Assembly (NCBI GenBank): GCA_022059125.1
Contig: JAEUWY010000002.1
Location: 620,001 to 684,000 of the forward strand
Length of the DNA stretch: 64,000 nucleotides
Source of the DNA: Corynespora cassiicola
Taxonomy: Eukaryota; Ascomycota; Dothideomycetes; Pleosporales; Corynesporascaceae
Direction of reading: 5' to 3'
The number at the start of each line of letters is the position of its first letter. The stretch's first letter is position 1. A program made the translations under genes and the position numbers. Shown here piece after piece: positions 31,671 to 41,387 of the stretch. The notes below the pieces were generated by a model. It saw only the letters and a list, made by a program, of their open reading frames with translations. It did no database searches and was not told the origin of the DNA.

Positions 31671-33851
31671 ATGAATGCACTGCTGCGACTTGCAGAAAAT
31701 ACTTATCTTTTGAGGGATCAGAAAGGGGAATGTGTTGTTCCACCACGGCGGAACGACATGGAAGACAGCGACAAAGGTGCTGCGAACAACGGCAGAGTTT
31801 TAAGTATGAGACAAGAACTCGACTTGGTGAGCTGCTTGACATATCTTTCCGCATACAGTACCCATTCAGATAGAGTCATGGCTTTGTGTGTGGAAGAAAA
31901 AGCAGATCATGAAGGCTTGGTAGTGTTCGTTGCTTCTAACACCAGTCCTGATGAAAAGCTCGAGAAGGGGCTAAAAAGGATCACAGACGTACTAGAGAAG
32001 CAGACTGAGATTACTTCAGACAGTTGCCTAGATTTTTTGCTTTACCATGTCCTGGAGCATGGCCGAGAGCGATTGAATGTACGATTGGGATCGGTCAAGC
32101 CGCCAAGTGCTGGAAGCGAAATGAAGAAGTACGAGAAAACTACTTCAGCAAGACTTCAGAAAGCTCTGGAATGCGCCCAAAAGTCAGACCGCAACTTCAA
32201 AGTCAACCATCCGGATTTGTTTAGGCTGTCAACCAAGTTCATGGAGCTCACCGAGATCGTTCTCGCCTCCCCAACTGCCAGCTCAGTCTCCGATGCTCTG
32301 AAACATATCTTGCACATCACAAATGACATAAATGTTACATACAGAGAGACAATTAGCCAAAGATTGGACAGAATTCCTACCAATGTGATGGATCCTAGTA
32401 CAAAAGAGAGCATGAAATTACGTCTTGAGCAATTAGCTCTGTACGTGCCAGCCGCAAGCAAACTGCTGAGATTTGCGGCGAAATCGACTACACGTTCTCT
32501 GTTCCGCACTATTGAGGTCCGACAAGTAGTGATTGGTACGGGGGATTTGATGACCGTTTTTGATGGCCCTATTTGTGGGCATGCAACTGGATTACTCGAG
32601 AGTTACCTCAACGGACCCAAGCCTGCCAGAGGAGCTAACCTTGCTGATGCAATGAACAAGCTTCGTCAGAAACAAAAGAAGAACCTCTCTATCTTGCAGA
32701 AAGAGATTCGAGACGCAGTGGTTGGCAATACGCGGGACGGTCGCTACAAAGTGCACGCAGAAATCCAGCTTCTCGTAGCTTGCGAGAGCAATCCGAAATC
32801 GGCGTATCCGCCCCGGGTGTTCAAGTCAAGTAAACACGCCTGTTATCTTTGTGACTTTTTCATAAAGAAGCATGGGAAATACTATATCCAAAAAACTCAT
32901 GGGAAATTGTACAATCTCTGGATGTTTCCCGATGTTCATGACTGTGAATGGGGGCGTAAGAGGAAAAAGCAATGGAGTTCTATGATTGACGAAATCAATG
33001 CGGGGGTGGAGAGCTTATTGCTGGAAAAAATTAGAAACCCGCTAGTATTGAAAAACCCTAGAGAGAGCTCAATCTTCTCGCTTGACCCTTCAGTATATCA
33101 TCCTACTGGCGTTCAGCAGGAAGAGACGGCAGTTGCCGACGAGGCTGTGGAAGAACGGGAAGATCATCCTCAAGATGAACCAGTGGGGCAGACAGCGCAC
33201 CAGAACACGTCACCAGCGGTCGTTACCTCGAGCGAACTTTTGGGACATGCGAAAACATCCCAATCGATGATAGCACTTCAGGAGCCCGTGAAGGACGAAG
33301 CGGTAGCTGAAGAGCCCATCAAAGACACTGTACCTATCGCCTTAATGCGCCAGGGAACACCTCAGATGACGCCCCTGACAGCTCGATCTATTCAGTCACT
33401 CGACCATAACCACGCTGCGACCAAAGAAGAAAAGCCAGCAAAGAGCCGCACAAAAAGCTTGCTCTCATCACCAGCAGCGGTGAAACCTACTATTGTCAAT
33501 CTCACGCCCGGGCGTTCAAAATTCCACGTCTTCCAAGCCTCATCAAAATGTATCCGATATCACACTCCCAAGATACACATTGAACTATCACATGAAGAAG
33601 CACGACACGTGGCATCGCAGAGCTCACCCAGTAGATGTGCTGAGCCATTGTTGGACATCCGCACCGAAGTGACCTGGTTAAACCTTTATCAGAGTGCCGC
33701 TTTCTCGGATGTTCCCGCGGGGAATATTGTAGATCTCAAGTCGAAAAGAGTGTGGGAAGTTGCGGAAGGTGTCTTGTTCACAGATTATGGCTTGCTGCTC
33801 CGGAAAGGGTCGGAAACTGTGCGCCTGAAAGCATCGTACGTCGAGAAGTGA
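31671..33851 (+). CDS. OTT_1508-type nucleic acid deaminase-like protein
   Basis: A single exon of 726 residues. The core near residues 355-420 carries VH362-A-E364IQLL followed by C391-YL-C394DFF and HGKLYNLWMFPD. H-A-E plus C-x-x-C is the zinc and catalytic set of the cytidine-deaminase fold. The surrounding sequence fits the fungal OTT_1508 deaminase family. The first 340 residues are helical with no recognised domain. Residues 470-610 are a charged linker, and the last 110 residues form a possible beta-rich domain. Relatives in the superfamily deaminate bases in nucleic acids or free nucleotides; the substrate of this fungal branch is unknown. There is no signal peptide, so an intracellular role is expected. 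No immunity partner is seen next to it. All four expected zinc or catalytic residues are present. Confidence 0.8.
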   Translation: MNALLRLAENTYLLRDQKGECVVPPRRNDMEDSDKGAANNGRVLSMRQELDLVSCLTYLSAYSTHSDRVMALCVEEKADHEGLVVFVASNTSPDEKLEKGLKRITDVLEKQTEITSDSCLDFLLYHVLEHGRERLNVRLGSVKPPSAGSEMKKYEKTTSARLQKALECAQKSDRNFKVNHPDLFRLSTKFMELTEIVLASPTASSVSDALKHILHITNDINVTYRETISQRLDRIPTNVMDPSTKESMKLRLEQLALYVPAASKLLRFAAKSTTRSLFRTIEVRQVVIGTGDLMTVFDGPICGHATGLLESYLNGPKPARGANLADAMNKLRQKQKKNLSILQKEIRDAVVGNTRDGRYKVHAEIQLLVACESNPKSAYPPRVFKSSKHACYLCDFFIKKHGKYYIQKTHGKLYNLWMFPDVHDCEWGRKRKKQWSSMIDEINAGVESLLLEKIRNPLVLKNPRESSIFSLDPSVYHPTGVQQEETAVADEAVEEREDHPQDEPVGQTAHQNTSPAVVTSSELLGHAKTSQSMIALQEPVKDEAVAEEPIKDTVPIALMRQGTPQMTPLTARSIQSLDHNHAATKEEKPAKSRTKSLLSSPAAVKPTIVNLTPGRSKFHVFQASSKCIRYHTPKIHIELSHEEARHVASQSSPSRCAEPLLDIRTEVTWLNLYQSAAFSDVPAGNIVDLKSKRVWEVAEGVLFTDYGLLLRKGSETVRLKASYVEK

Positions 33852-34093
33852 CGAGCTAGTGTTGGTACGACCCACACAATACACGGATATAGACAGGTAT
33901 AGACAGCTTTACTGAATGAACGGGGAATCGCCAATCGCGACCCACTTGAGATGATATTGCCCCTAAATCAACGCCGATGCCATGCGATATGTGTACAGCT
34001 TTTTACAGTGGCGGACGAATCGCGTTCGATCCAGCCCAGGTGTCGCGCACACTGAGGATGGCACGTATGTAATAACAACGGTTTGTCTTTTTA

Positions 34094-34462
34094 CTACTTC
34101 TTCGCTGCCATGGCCTGCTGCACGGCCGCTGTAGTACCCTGGGTCTGGGCCTGCTTGTTCATTGGGGTATCGGGTACGATGACATCGTCGAATTCGTCTT
34201 GGGAGATGACATTGATGGTGTAGGTGTCTGCGCACGGTCAGAAATCCGACATGGAAGGGTGGAATTTGCGCATACAAATACCAATCACCAAGCTACAGAT
34301 TGCAAAGCCGGTGATGGTGTTCTTGACCAGGTAGGGTGCTCGAGCGCGGAGCAGAGCCGGCGAGGCCCGCATGCGGGCATCGTAGTAGGTCGACTGGAAC
34401 GGCTTGCTGCGGTTGTCAGCTCACTGCAGCAAAAGCAGGGGCGAAGGCACTCACTATCCCAT
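34094..34462 (-). CDS. COA3: Cytochrome c oxidase assembly factor 3
   Basis: Three exons on the minus strand: 34462-34455 (8 nt), 34406-34276 and 34227-34094, giving 90 residues with two 48-nt introns. The tiny first exon encodes only Met-Gly and part of Tyr, but its start has a perfect GCCACCATGG context and a GTGAGT donor. The body reads STYYDARMRASPALLRARAP, then one TM helix (about residues 33-54), then SQDEFDDVIVPDTP. This is the Coa3/CCDC56 pattern: a mitochondrial inner-membrane protein that stabilises newly made Cox1 and controls its translation with Cox14 and Mss51. It is divergent to Pta1, 388 bp away. Confidence 0.88.
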
Positions 34463-34850
34463 GGTGGCGTGCGAGGTGGTGGATTCTGCGGGGATGGCGT
34501 GAAGGGCGACTTTCTCGGTGGTGAGGCTCTGGCCGATGCACGTGCCACATGCCTTGGCACGCCTGTCGCCCTTTGGACGCTCGTGCTCCAGCTTTCCCAC
34601 CTTTACCGCGTAGACAGGCACACAAGCAACCCACACACCGCACCCCGGATACCACCCTCCTTCCCTTCTCCACGCTCCTTTTGCTTTCGGATCTACTCTT
34701 GCTGGGAATGAGACTGCCCACCGCGGCGCTTGGGGATTAGTCGCGCCTTGAATTGCAGTGCGCGGCGCGTGAGGGCGGACAAGCATCATCTATCACAGCC
34801 TCAAAGAAACAAAGCTCGTCTTCTCTTGTACTATTGTCGCCATCGCCACC
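34463..34850. promoter_or_regulatory. Bidirectional promoter of COA3 and PTA1
   Basis: A 388-bp spacer lies between two divergent start codons. It is GC-balanced with pyrimidine-rich leaders on each side. No ORF in it has support. Confidence 0.6.
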
Positions 34851-37530
34851 ATGACTTCCTCCACGCTGAATCAGCTCGAGTCGGCGCGCTCGCTCGCCCT
34901 GGGGGACGGCAGATACTACCCAACCATCATACCGGGCGTGCTCCCCATCATCTCCGCCAATGCAAATGCCAGTGTCGAGATACGCCGGTGGGGCGCAGAG
35001 TTCATAGCCGAGACATTTGCATCGCCGGCATGGCCTTCAGAGGCGAAGGAGACTGAGGCGGTTCGCGTGCTGCCCACGCTGAAGGAGTACCTCGAAGTCG
35101 AGGAGGATCGTGCCGTCATCAAGTCGGCAGTCCAGGCGGCCGCCAGCATATACCCCCTGGTCTACAGGCACATGTAAGTTTCTCGATTGTCGTGAGCGCA
35201 AAAGCCCGGAGAATGCCCTTTGATCTTCCGTGCTACACTTGATGAACTATACCTTGACGAATACATTCTGATATCTGGTGTCTCCAGTGTTTCCGACCCC
35301 AATGATTCCCAGAACTGGCAGCTCATGCTCGCCATCAAATCGAATATACTGCGACGTATGGACTCGGCCCCTCCGGGCGTGCGCATTTGCTGCGTTAAGT
35401 TTGTCCAGCAAGTGGTATTGGTTCAGGCACCAGGCATGGTGGATCCGAGAGTAAGGCCCCTCTTGTTTTGGATGGAGAGCAACCACGCTCACACCCCACA
35501 GCGACCGGACCACAGCGACGTTTCGCTTGCCCTCGTTCCCCGCGATCACCCGCTTATGATCTATTCGAATCTCGAGGCCGAAGGCCACGGCTTGCTCGAC
35601 CGCCTTTTAGACATCATACATGGGGATCACAGGTGAGCGGTACTGTGCGCATATACTGTATTAGTGCTGACCGATAGTAGCGATGCATTGCTGGTCACAT
35701 CGGCCCTCAACAGCTTGGGCATGTTGATACAGCGCAGGCCCATTGTTGCTAACAAAGTCTTGAACAGCGTCTTGAACTTCAATCCCCTCAAGCTTGCCAA
35801 CTCTCCCATGACGCCAAAGAACAGGGTGATTATGAGGTCAATCGAGCGTACAGCACGAGCGCTGCTTGTGAACGTGATGAAGAGGTACGTCTACATTGCT
35901 CCTTCCCCTGGCTATGACGGAGGCTAACTTGCTCAGAAACCCCGAAAACCCCCACAATGCTCGCATCCAGCAGTACTTGGAGCGTATACATCGCATGAGA
36001 ATTGATGTATACGAAGAAGCTAACCGCAAACGCCCGGCGCCCTCAGAACCAATCGATGGCTTGGATTCTGCCAAACGGCAGCGACTGGGCGCCATCGTCC
36101 CAGCTGCTGCCCCACCTATACCCCCTCTTCCGCCGGGTCCCGTGAGCATCCGCCAACTCTTCACTTTGAATCCCGAAGGCAATACAGCGAACTTTGATGT
36201 CCAGGCTTTTAGGGATCCAGAGCAGCTTTTGAGAATACTTGTGCCTGTCTTACAGTCTATTGACGAGACTAAGCTGGGAGCTGCAATCAATGTATGTGAT
36301 GACTCCATTCACTACAATGTGCCCGACAATCCGTAGGCCCATGCAGGGAAACGCGCCATGTACGCATTGTCACGTGACTGCGCACCTCCAACATGAAAGC
36401 CACGGACTTATCCGATGTGCATGCTTCGCGTACCGCAAAATGCTAACTCAATTCTACAGGCTGTACGTGCCCGCTATCTTCAGCTCAGCAAAACTGCACC
36501 ACGACCTCCGCCCGGAGCTCCCGCCCAGGCGGCCGACGACGAAGAAGAGTATGAGCCTGACTTCGAGCCCGAAGACGCAGAGCAGATTGTCAACAAGCTC
36601 GATGGTCTTTCATCAACAGAGATGTCGTATCGACCAGGCCCCTCGGCTCCGCTCGCGCCTTACAAGCTCCCTGAAGCTCCGCCTCTTACCGAACAAGAGG
36701 TGCAAAAGCATGGTGATATGACCGTACGCCGTGCTTTCGGCATGCTAAGTAGCATTGATGAAAAAGAAAAGAGCAAAATCTCAAAGACAGGCTTCACCAG
36801 ACTAGCCGCTAGCGATTATGGGAGGGATGCATGGGTGACAATACTTTCGAGAGTGGCTACCCGAGCAAGTGCGGGACTTGAAGATCCAGACGAAGGGATC
36901 AAGGATGAGTTTGCCGTGAAAGTTTCAAGGGGAAGCACGTCAGTAAGTGACTCAGTACGGGACGGGCTCTATCATTACATCATAAATGATTGGAAGCGGC
37001 GTATCGACGTTGCAATATCCTGGCTCAACGAAGAGTGGTACAACGATACCGTTCTTTCACAGACCTTGGGGGATACAAAAACCAACGGACATGGGACTCT
37101 CGACTTCGCCAAAGGTAACTATCATCGTTGTGTGCTACGCCTGCTTGATGGAATTCTTCCATATATTGAACACACGGACAAGGTTCTCTTGCGATTCCTT
37201 TCCGAAATCCCCGCCCTAGACTATGCCATCTTATCACGCGTCAAGAAAATGGCCGAAGATCCCGAGCGTATTGACCTGGCTTGTAAGGTATTGCAGTACC
37301 TGTACATGTTCCGGCCGCCGGTCCGCAGTGTGGTTCTGGATGTACTCGCCGAACTTTGGCGAGACAATGACGAAGCAAAGCCAAATGCAAAGAAGCTTCT
37401 TCAAAGGTGGAGACCCGAGGTGCTGGAGGAAGATACCGTGATGGGAGACGGAATTGTCAAAGCGGAGGTAGAATCAGGACTAGCTAAAGAGAGTGCAAAT
37501 GGGGCGTTGGAGGTCAAGGCTGCGTCATAG
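34851..37530 (+). CDS. PTA1: Pta1/symplekin, mRNA 3'-end processing scaffold
   Basis: Six exons: 34851-35173, 35288-35450, 35502-35632, 35678-35884, 35937-36291 and 36460-37530, giving 749 residues. The N-terminal HEAT-type region matches the symplekin/Pta1 domain: IRRWGAEFIAETF, IKSNILRRMDSAPPGVRICC, SLALVPRDHPL, and RPIVANKVLNSVLNFNPLKL. A linker with the nuclear-type sequence NRKRPAP and proline-rich PPIPPLPPGP follows. The C-terminal part (RCVLRLLDGILPYIEHTDKV) is the conserved tail. Pta1 is the scaffold of the cleavage and polyadenylation factor; it binds Ssu72 and links phosphatase and nuclease modules in the nucleus. Intron 3 ends in a tandem TAGTAG acceptor, so one extra serine may be optional. 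Confidence 0.92.
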
Positions 37531-38170
37531 AATGTGGGATCAGGCGCTAGAAGTGCGCGGGTATTCGCCAGTTAGGACATGGTGGACAGCGCCTATTTCT
37601 TTCTGCTCATGCATGTATACTTACGATTTCGGAGGGTGAGAACAAGTCACAGGGTGGCTGTACTATACAAAATCAGGCCGGCGTTTTCTAGGGAGGTGCA
37701 AGGTTACCCCGCAACCTCCAACGATCTACATTGCAGATGCTCTCGCTTTCCGCCGTTGTTTACTCCGTCTGACTATGTGCTGTGGCTGTTCAAGGATAGG
37801 TTCTCCGTATTTGCGTTGTTTAAATGCCCGATGTGGATCTGACCAGGGCTCGCGTACGGATGATCTACGGCCTGCAGCCTTGCCGAACCGTATACGGTGC
37901 TGTATACGTTGCTATACGATACAATACGCGTATATAAACAACCTTGAACATGGTGTGCCGCGTCATTTTTTTTATCAAATACATTTGCGTTCCTTGCATT
38001 CTACATTACAGACTTTCATCATGACCTCACTCGTACTTGCCAAATCATAGATGTTTTCATATTTAACTGCGAGTGACCAAGGCCTGCAAAATGGCCTTCC
38101 GCAACACCTTTGGCACGTCGCAGAGACGTATCTGGGTCCTCTTTACCCGAGCACCGAACTTTTGAATGCA
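37531..38170. other. Intergenic with TATA box and upstream ORF
   Basis: This contains the 3' end of Pta1 and the promoter of the next gene. TATATAAA is at 37931-37938. A ten-codon upstream ORF occupies 38021-38050, and its TAG is directly followed by an ATG at 38051 that is in frame with the main protein. Confidence 0.55.
37931..37938 (+). promoter_or_regulatory. TATA box
   Basis: TATATAAA is 120 bp upstream of the first in-frame ATG and 240 bp upstream of the preferred start of the secreted propeller protein. The surrounding DNA has a TA-rich then pyrimidine-rich layout typical of a strong regulated fungal promoter. Confidence 0.5.
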
Positions 38171-40093
38171 ATGTCGGCCAAGAATATTTTTTCCAACATT
38201 GCACTCCTCTCTCTGTTGGGGGCCAATGGTGTGGCACAACCTGCACCATTCGTTCCGCCAGGGAGTCTTCCCCCACCTCCTGAACCAGAACCGATCGAGA
38301 TTAGCAGGGTCCCTCTTCCCCCCACAGCACCCAAATATAATCAAGGCTCCTGCAGCATTGAAGTTAATCCTCAAAGAACCGGATGCATTCCAGTGGGGGG
38401 CATGCTCCAGTCAGGAGGCTTCTTGCCCGACAACAATCATATCACTGCTCACGTCAATTTCACTGGGGCTCCAGCTGCGCCTGATCCTGCCAGTATCTAC
38501 GATGGCGAACAATTGATCATAATCAAAGTCGATGGAACCAACTTCTCCTCGGGGAGCGCCTGGAAGTGCCTCACTTGTGGAGTCTCAAAAGAGAACGCTG
38601 TTGGTCGGCAACCTAATTTGGACTACCCTCAGGCGTTCCACGACGGGAAGAAAATTCTCGCTGGCGCAAACGTCGTAGACTGCGGAGATCTTGATCTCGC
38701 CAGCGATGAATGTACAGCTGATAAAATTCACATCTATCCCATCCGCTGGAACAAGACCCCCGATGGCTCGGGTGTTGGGGGCGCAGTTCGCGAATTACGA
38801 TTGCACCCGGATAACGTGCATCTGGCATTCAGTTCTTTTGGTCTCACAGAAGGCCAGCTCACTCAGTACAGCTACTTTTCCAGGTTGGAGTTTAACCCCT
38901 CTCCTAAGACTGGTGAACCTTTAGCTCCGCGTTACGATCTCGTCAACGTTACCATTCTACACTCTGATGTCCAGGATCAGATAGACATAAGTGTAAAAGG
39001 CAGTGAACTCCACATCAATCGGAACTTTTCTTCCATCGGCGAGATTCGCGGTTTTAGTGGCAGCGGCAACGAAATTACCTTTGTCGGATACCCCACCGAA
39101 TCTTCGAATATTGACGTATACGCCGTCGACTTAACTACTGGTGCGATGCGTCGACTCACTGCACATCCGGAGTACTGCGACCCTGTCGATATATCCCCTG
39201 ACGATCAATGGCACGTGGCGATGGATACCAGAGGCAGTGATAGACAAATGTTCATGGCTGGCATGCGATACATCCCACCTATTACCGACCTGATTAGCTC
39301 TTCAGTCACATCCTCGACTCGTAACAACGGACCTCGTCGATTCTTTCAGCCATACTTGATCGATTACTATGGCGACCGTGGATCCTATTTCGGCCAGCAA
39401 GTAAATGCAGCGGGCGATGGCAGTCCTGGAAGTATCAATGACCCCAACTGGAACGGAAGAGCTGACCCCCGTTGGTCCTTTGACGGCAACAAAATCGTAT
39501 ACTGGCAGGCCCTTGTCGTGTCACCTTCCTGCGGCGGACCAAATCCCCTCCCTTGTCCCAACTCCACTGAACCAGGTGGTGCCACTGAACGAATCTTCAT
39601 CGCCCATCTTACCTCCCGGAAGCCCCAAGAGTACAAAGTGGTCCCGCCCCGATCCGACGAGGTTCCTTGGGCCACTAAGTACACTGCTGGTGATCCTATG
39701 CCGCAGCGCGCCTATCCCCGACAGGGTGTCTACACATTACGTGGTCTCTTCTCAGGAACCGCGAACGTGACCATCACCGAGAATGCAAACAAGACATTCA
39801 TTGAGTCTGTTTCTGTATCTTATTTCAACTACTCGGACGTTTCCTCCAGCGTGCTTAATGGCTGGGAGAATATAACAGCGGAGAGGCCATCTCCTACTCT
39901 TCCCCGCTTACACTGGTTTTCCGATCTCGTCCAAACAGACCCGAAGAACGGCAGCATAGTATCGACGAAGAAGACTAGCGAAGACGGCTTCCACCTCCAG
40001 ATTGACATCCTGGTCAACTGGTTGGAGGCGAATGGGACGCTAGAAACCACAATTGGGGGCCGGACATACAAACAGCCCCAGAACGGAACCTAG
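38171..40093 (+). CDS. Secreted TolB-like beta-propeller protein, saponin-hydrolase-like
   Basis: A single exon of 640 residues from ATG 38171, chosen because it opens a signal peptide (NIFSNIALLSLLGANGVAQ). The in-frame ATG at 38051 would place 40 residues in front of it. Propeller-like strands repeat through the chain (HPDNVHLAFSSFG, GNEITFVGYPTESSNIDVYA, SPDDQWHVAMDTRGSDRQM, PRWSFDGNKIVYWQ). Many Cys and N-glycosylation sequons are present, fitting an extracellular enzyme. The overall sequence (GGMLQSGGFLPDNNHITAHV, GAPAAPDPASIYDG, WKCLTCGV) resembles fungal proteins annotated as saponin hydrolase, which remove sugars from plant saponins. The exact substrate is not provable here. A tandem TATA box and upstream ORF suggest regulated expression. 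Confidence 0.75.
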   Translation: MSAKNIFSNIALLSLLGANGVAQPAPFVPPGSLPPPPEPEPIEISRVPLPPTAPKYNQGSCSIEVNPQRTGCIPVGGMLQSGGFLPDNNHITAHVNFTGAPAAPDPASIYDGEQLIIIKVDGTNFSSGSAWKCLTCGVSKENAVGRQPNLDYPQAFHDGKKILAGANVVDCGDLDLASDECTADKIHIYPIRWNKTPDGSGVGGAVRELRLHPDNVHLAFSSFGLTEGQLTQYSYFSRLEFNPSPKTGEPLAPRYDLVNVTILHSDVQDQIDISVKGSELHINRNFSSIGEIRGFSGSGNEITFVGYPTESSNIDVYAVDLTTGAMRRLTAHPEYCDPVDISPDDQWHVAMDTRGSDRQMFMAGMRYIPPITDLISSSVTSSTRNNGPRRFFQPYLIDYYGDRGSYFGQQVNAAGDGSPGSINDPNWNGRADPRWSFDGNKIVYWQALVVSPSCGGPNPLPCPNSTEPGGATERIFIAHLTSRKPQEYKVVPPRSDEVPWATKYTAGDPMPQRAYPRQGVYTLRGLFSGTANVTITENANKTFIESVSVSYFNYSDVSSSVLNGWENITAERPSPTLPRLHWFSDLVQTDPKNGSIVSTKKTSEDGFHLQIDILVNWLEANGTLETTIGGRTYKQPQNGT

Positions 40094-41387
40094 TGCGGCC
40101 CATGTATATAGTAAAAGCCCAGTAACAGCCACCGATATCGGGCCCTGAAAGGGAAGGACAGTAGACATAGGTACAAATACCAAGGGTTGACCATGCCCTT
40201 CCCCATATTTTCTGTTCGATGCACGTCATGCCGCTATGCTGTCCGTTGAAAGTGTAGTACCCAAGCTCCTGGAACCCGACCCTAGAAGATCGCCCAAAGG
40301 TGTGTGCTTCAGTCGAGGAACACGGTGTTCTAGATGGGTTCTTTGGAGGGCAACCACAGATCCGGTGTGAAGAGCTGCCCACGTGACCATCCCATCCCAT
40401 CCCATTCTAAGCCTCCATCCCAACCAACAGCACGTACCTACTACACAAGAAGCCACACAAGCCTCTTAAAATCCAGCCGATGGATCCGTCAAAAATCTAG
40501 CTCCCAGATACCCACTCCCATCCTTCTCTCCAACGCCCTCCTACCTCACCCCCAACCCATCCATCACAGTACTCCCTCGCCCTCGCATCCCGCACCGCAC
40601 GCAAACAAACGCAAGCACCGCCAAGCCAACCTTCCCTCCCACCTTCCTCATCCATCCCCTCCCGCCCAGAGCGCCAAGCCACGCACCAAATCGTCCCCCC
40701 CTGCACCGCGCCATTTCCAGCCGTTGCGTTGCAGGGCCGCGAGATTCCAGGCCCGATTCCTCACTCTGCAGTTCCGAATCCGCGCTCTTTTTATTTTTGT
40801 AGCTCGAACAGGGGGTGGGTAAATGGCGATCCTGCTACTTGGGGGAGGGGAATTGATTGCGGCATGCGGCATTTCATTCGCATCGGCGCGGGTCCGGCTG
40901 CGATTGTGGAGGGAATGGGATGCGCATAGCGAGTCAGTGCTGAGTCGGAGCCGGAGGAGATGGTGGTGCCAAGGTATGCCGGCGGTGAATTCGAGGGGCT
41001 TGGCCCGGGGTGCGGCGCCAAGGCTGGAAGGGGGGGGGAGGGTTGTACCTACATTTTAGTGTGGAGACCCTGATTGCTCTGCATGCATGCATGTGCTTCT
41101 GCGCTATTTGTGCGGTTGCGAGCTGCCTTTTTGGGGAATGAGCTTGATAACGGGGGTGCGTGTAGCTTGGGCAAGGGGATGAGGGAGGGCCGGGGGGAGG
41201 CGGTGGGGAGGGAGGGGATGGTTGGGGATCGATTGGATCTGAATCGTTACAAGAGGAATTGTGATTGATGAGGGGCATTTTCAGTGGCATTGAAGACAAT
41301 AGTGGCATCAAACATTATCTTAAACATTGATCGTATCTACAGGTAGCTGTACTTTTTTGTTCCAAACTCCCAATTCCCACTCCCCAT
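40094..41387. other. Convergent intergenic region
   Basis: About 1.3 kb between two converging genes for secreted proteins. It is C-rich at 40400-40720, with short CCCAT tandem units near 40388-40406. ORFs on both strands here have skewed composition and no domains. Confidence 0.5.
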
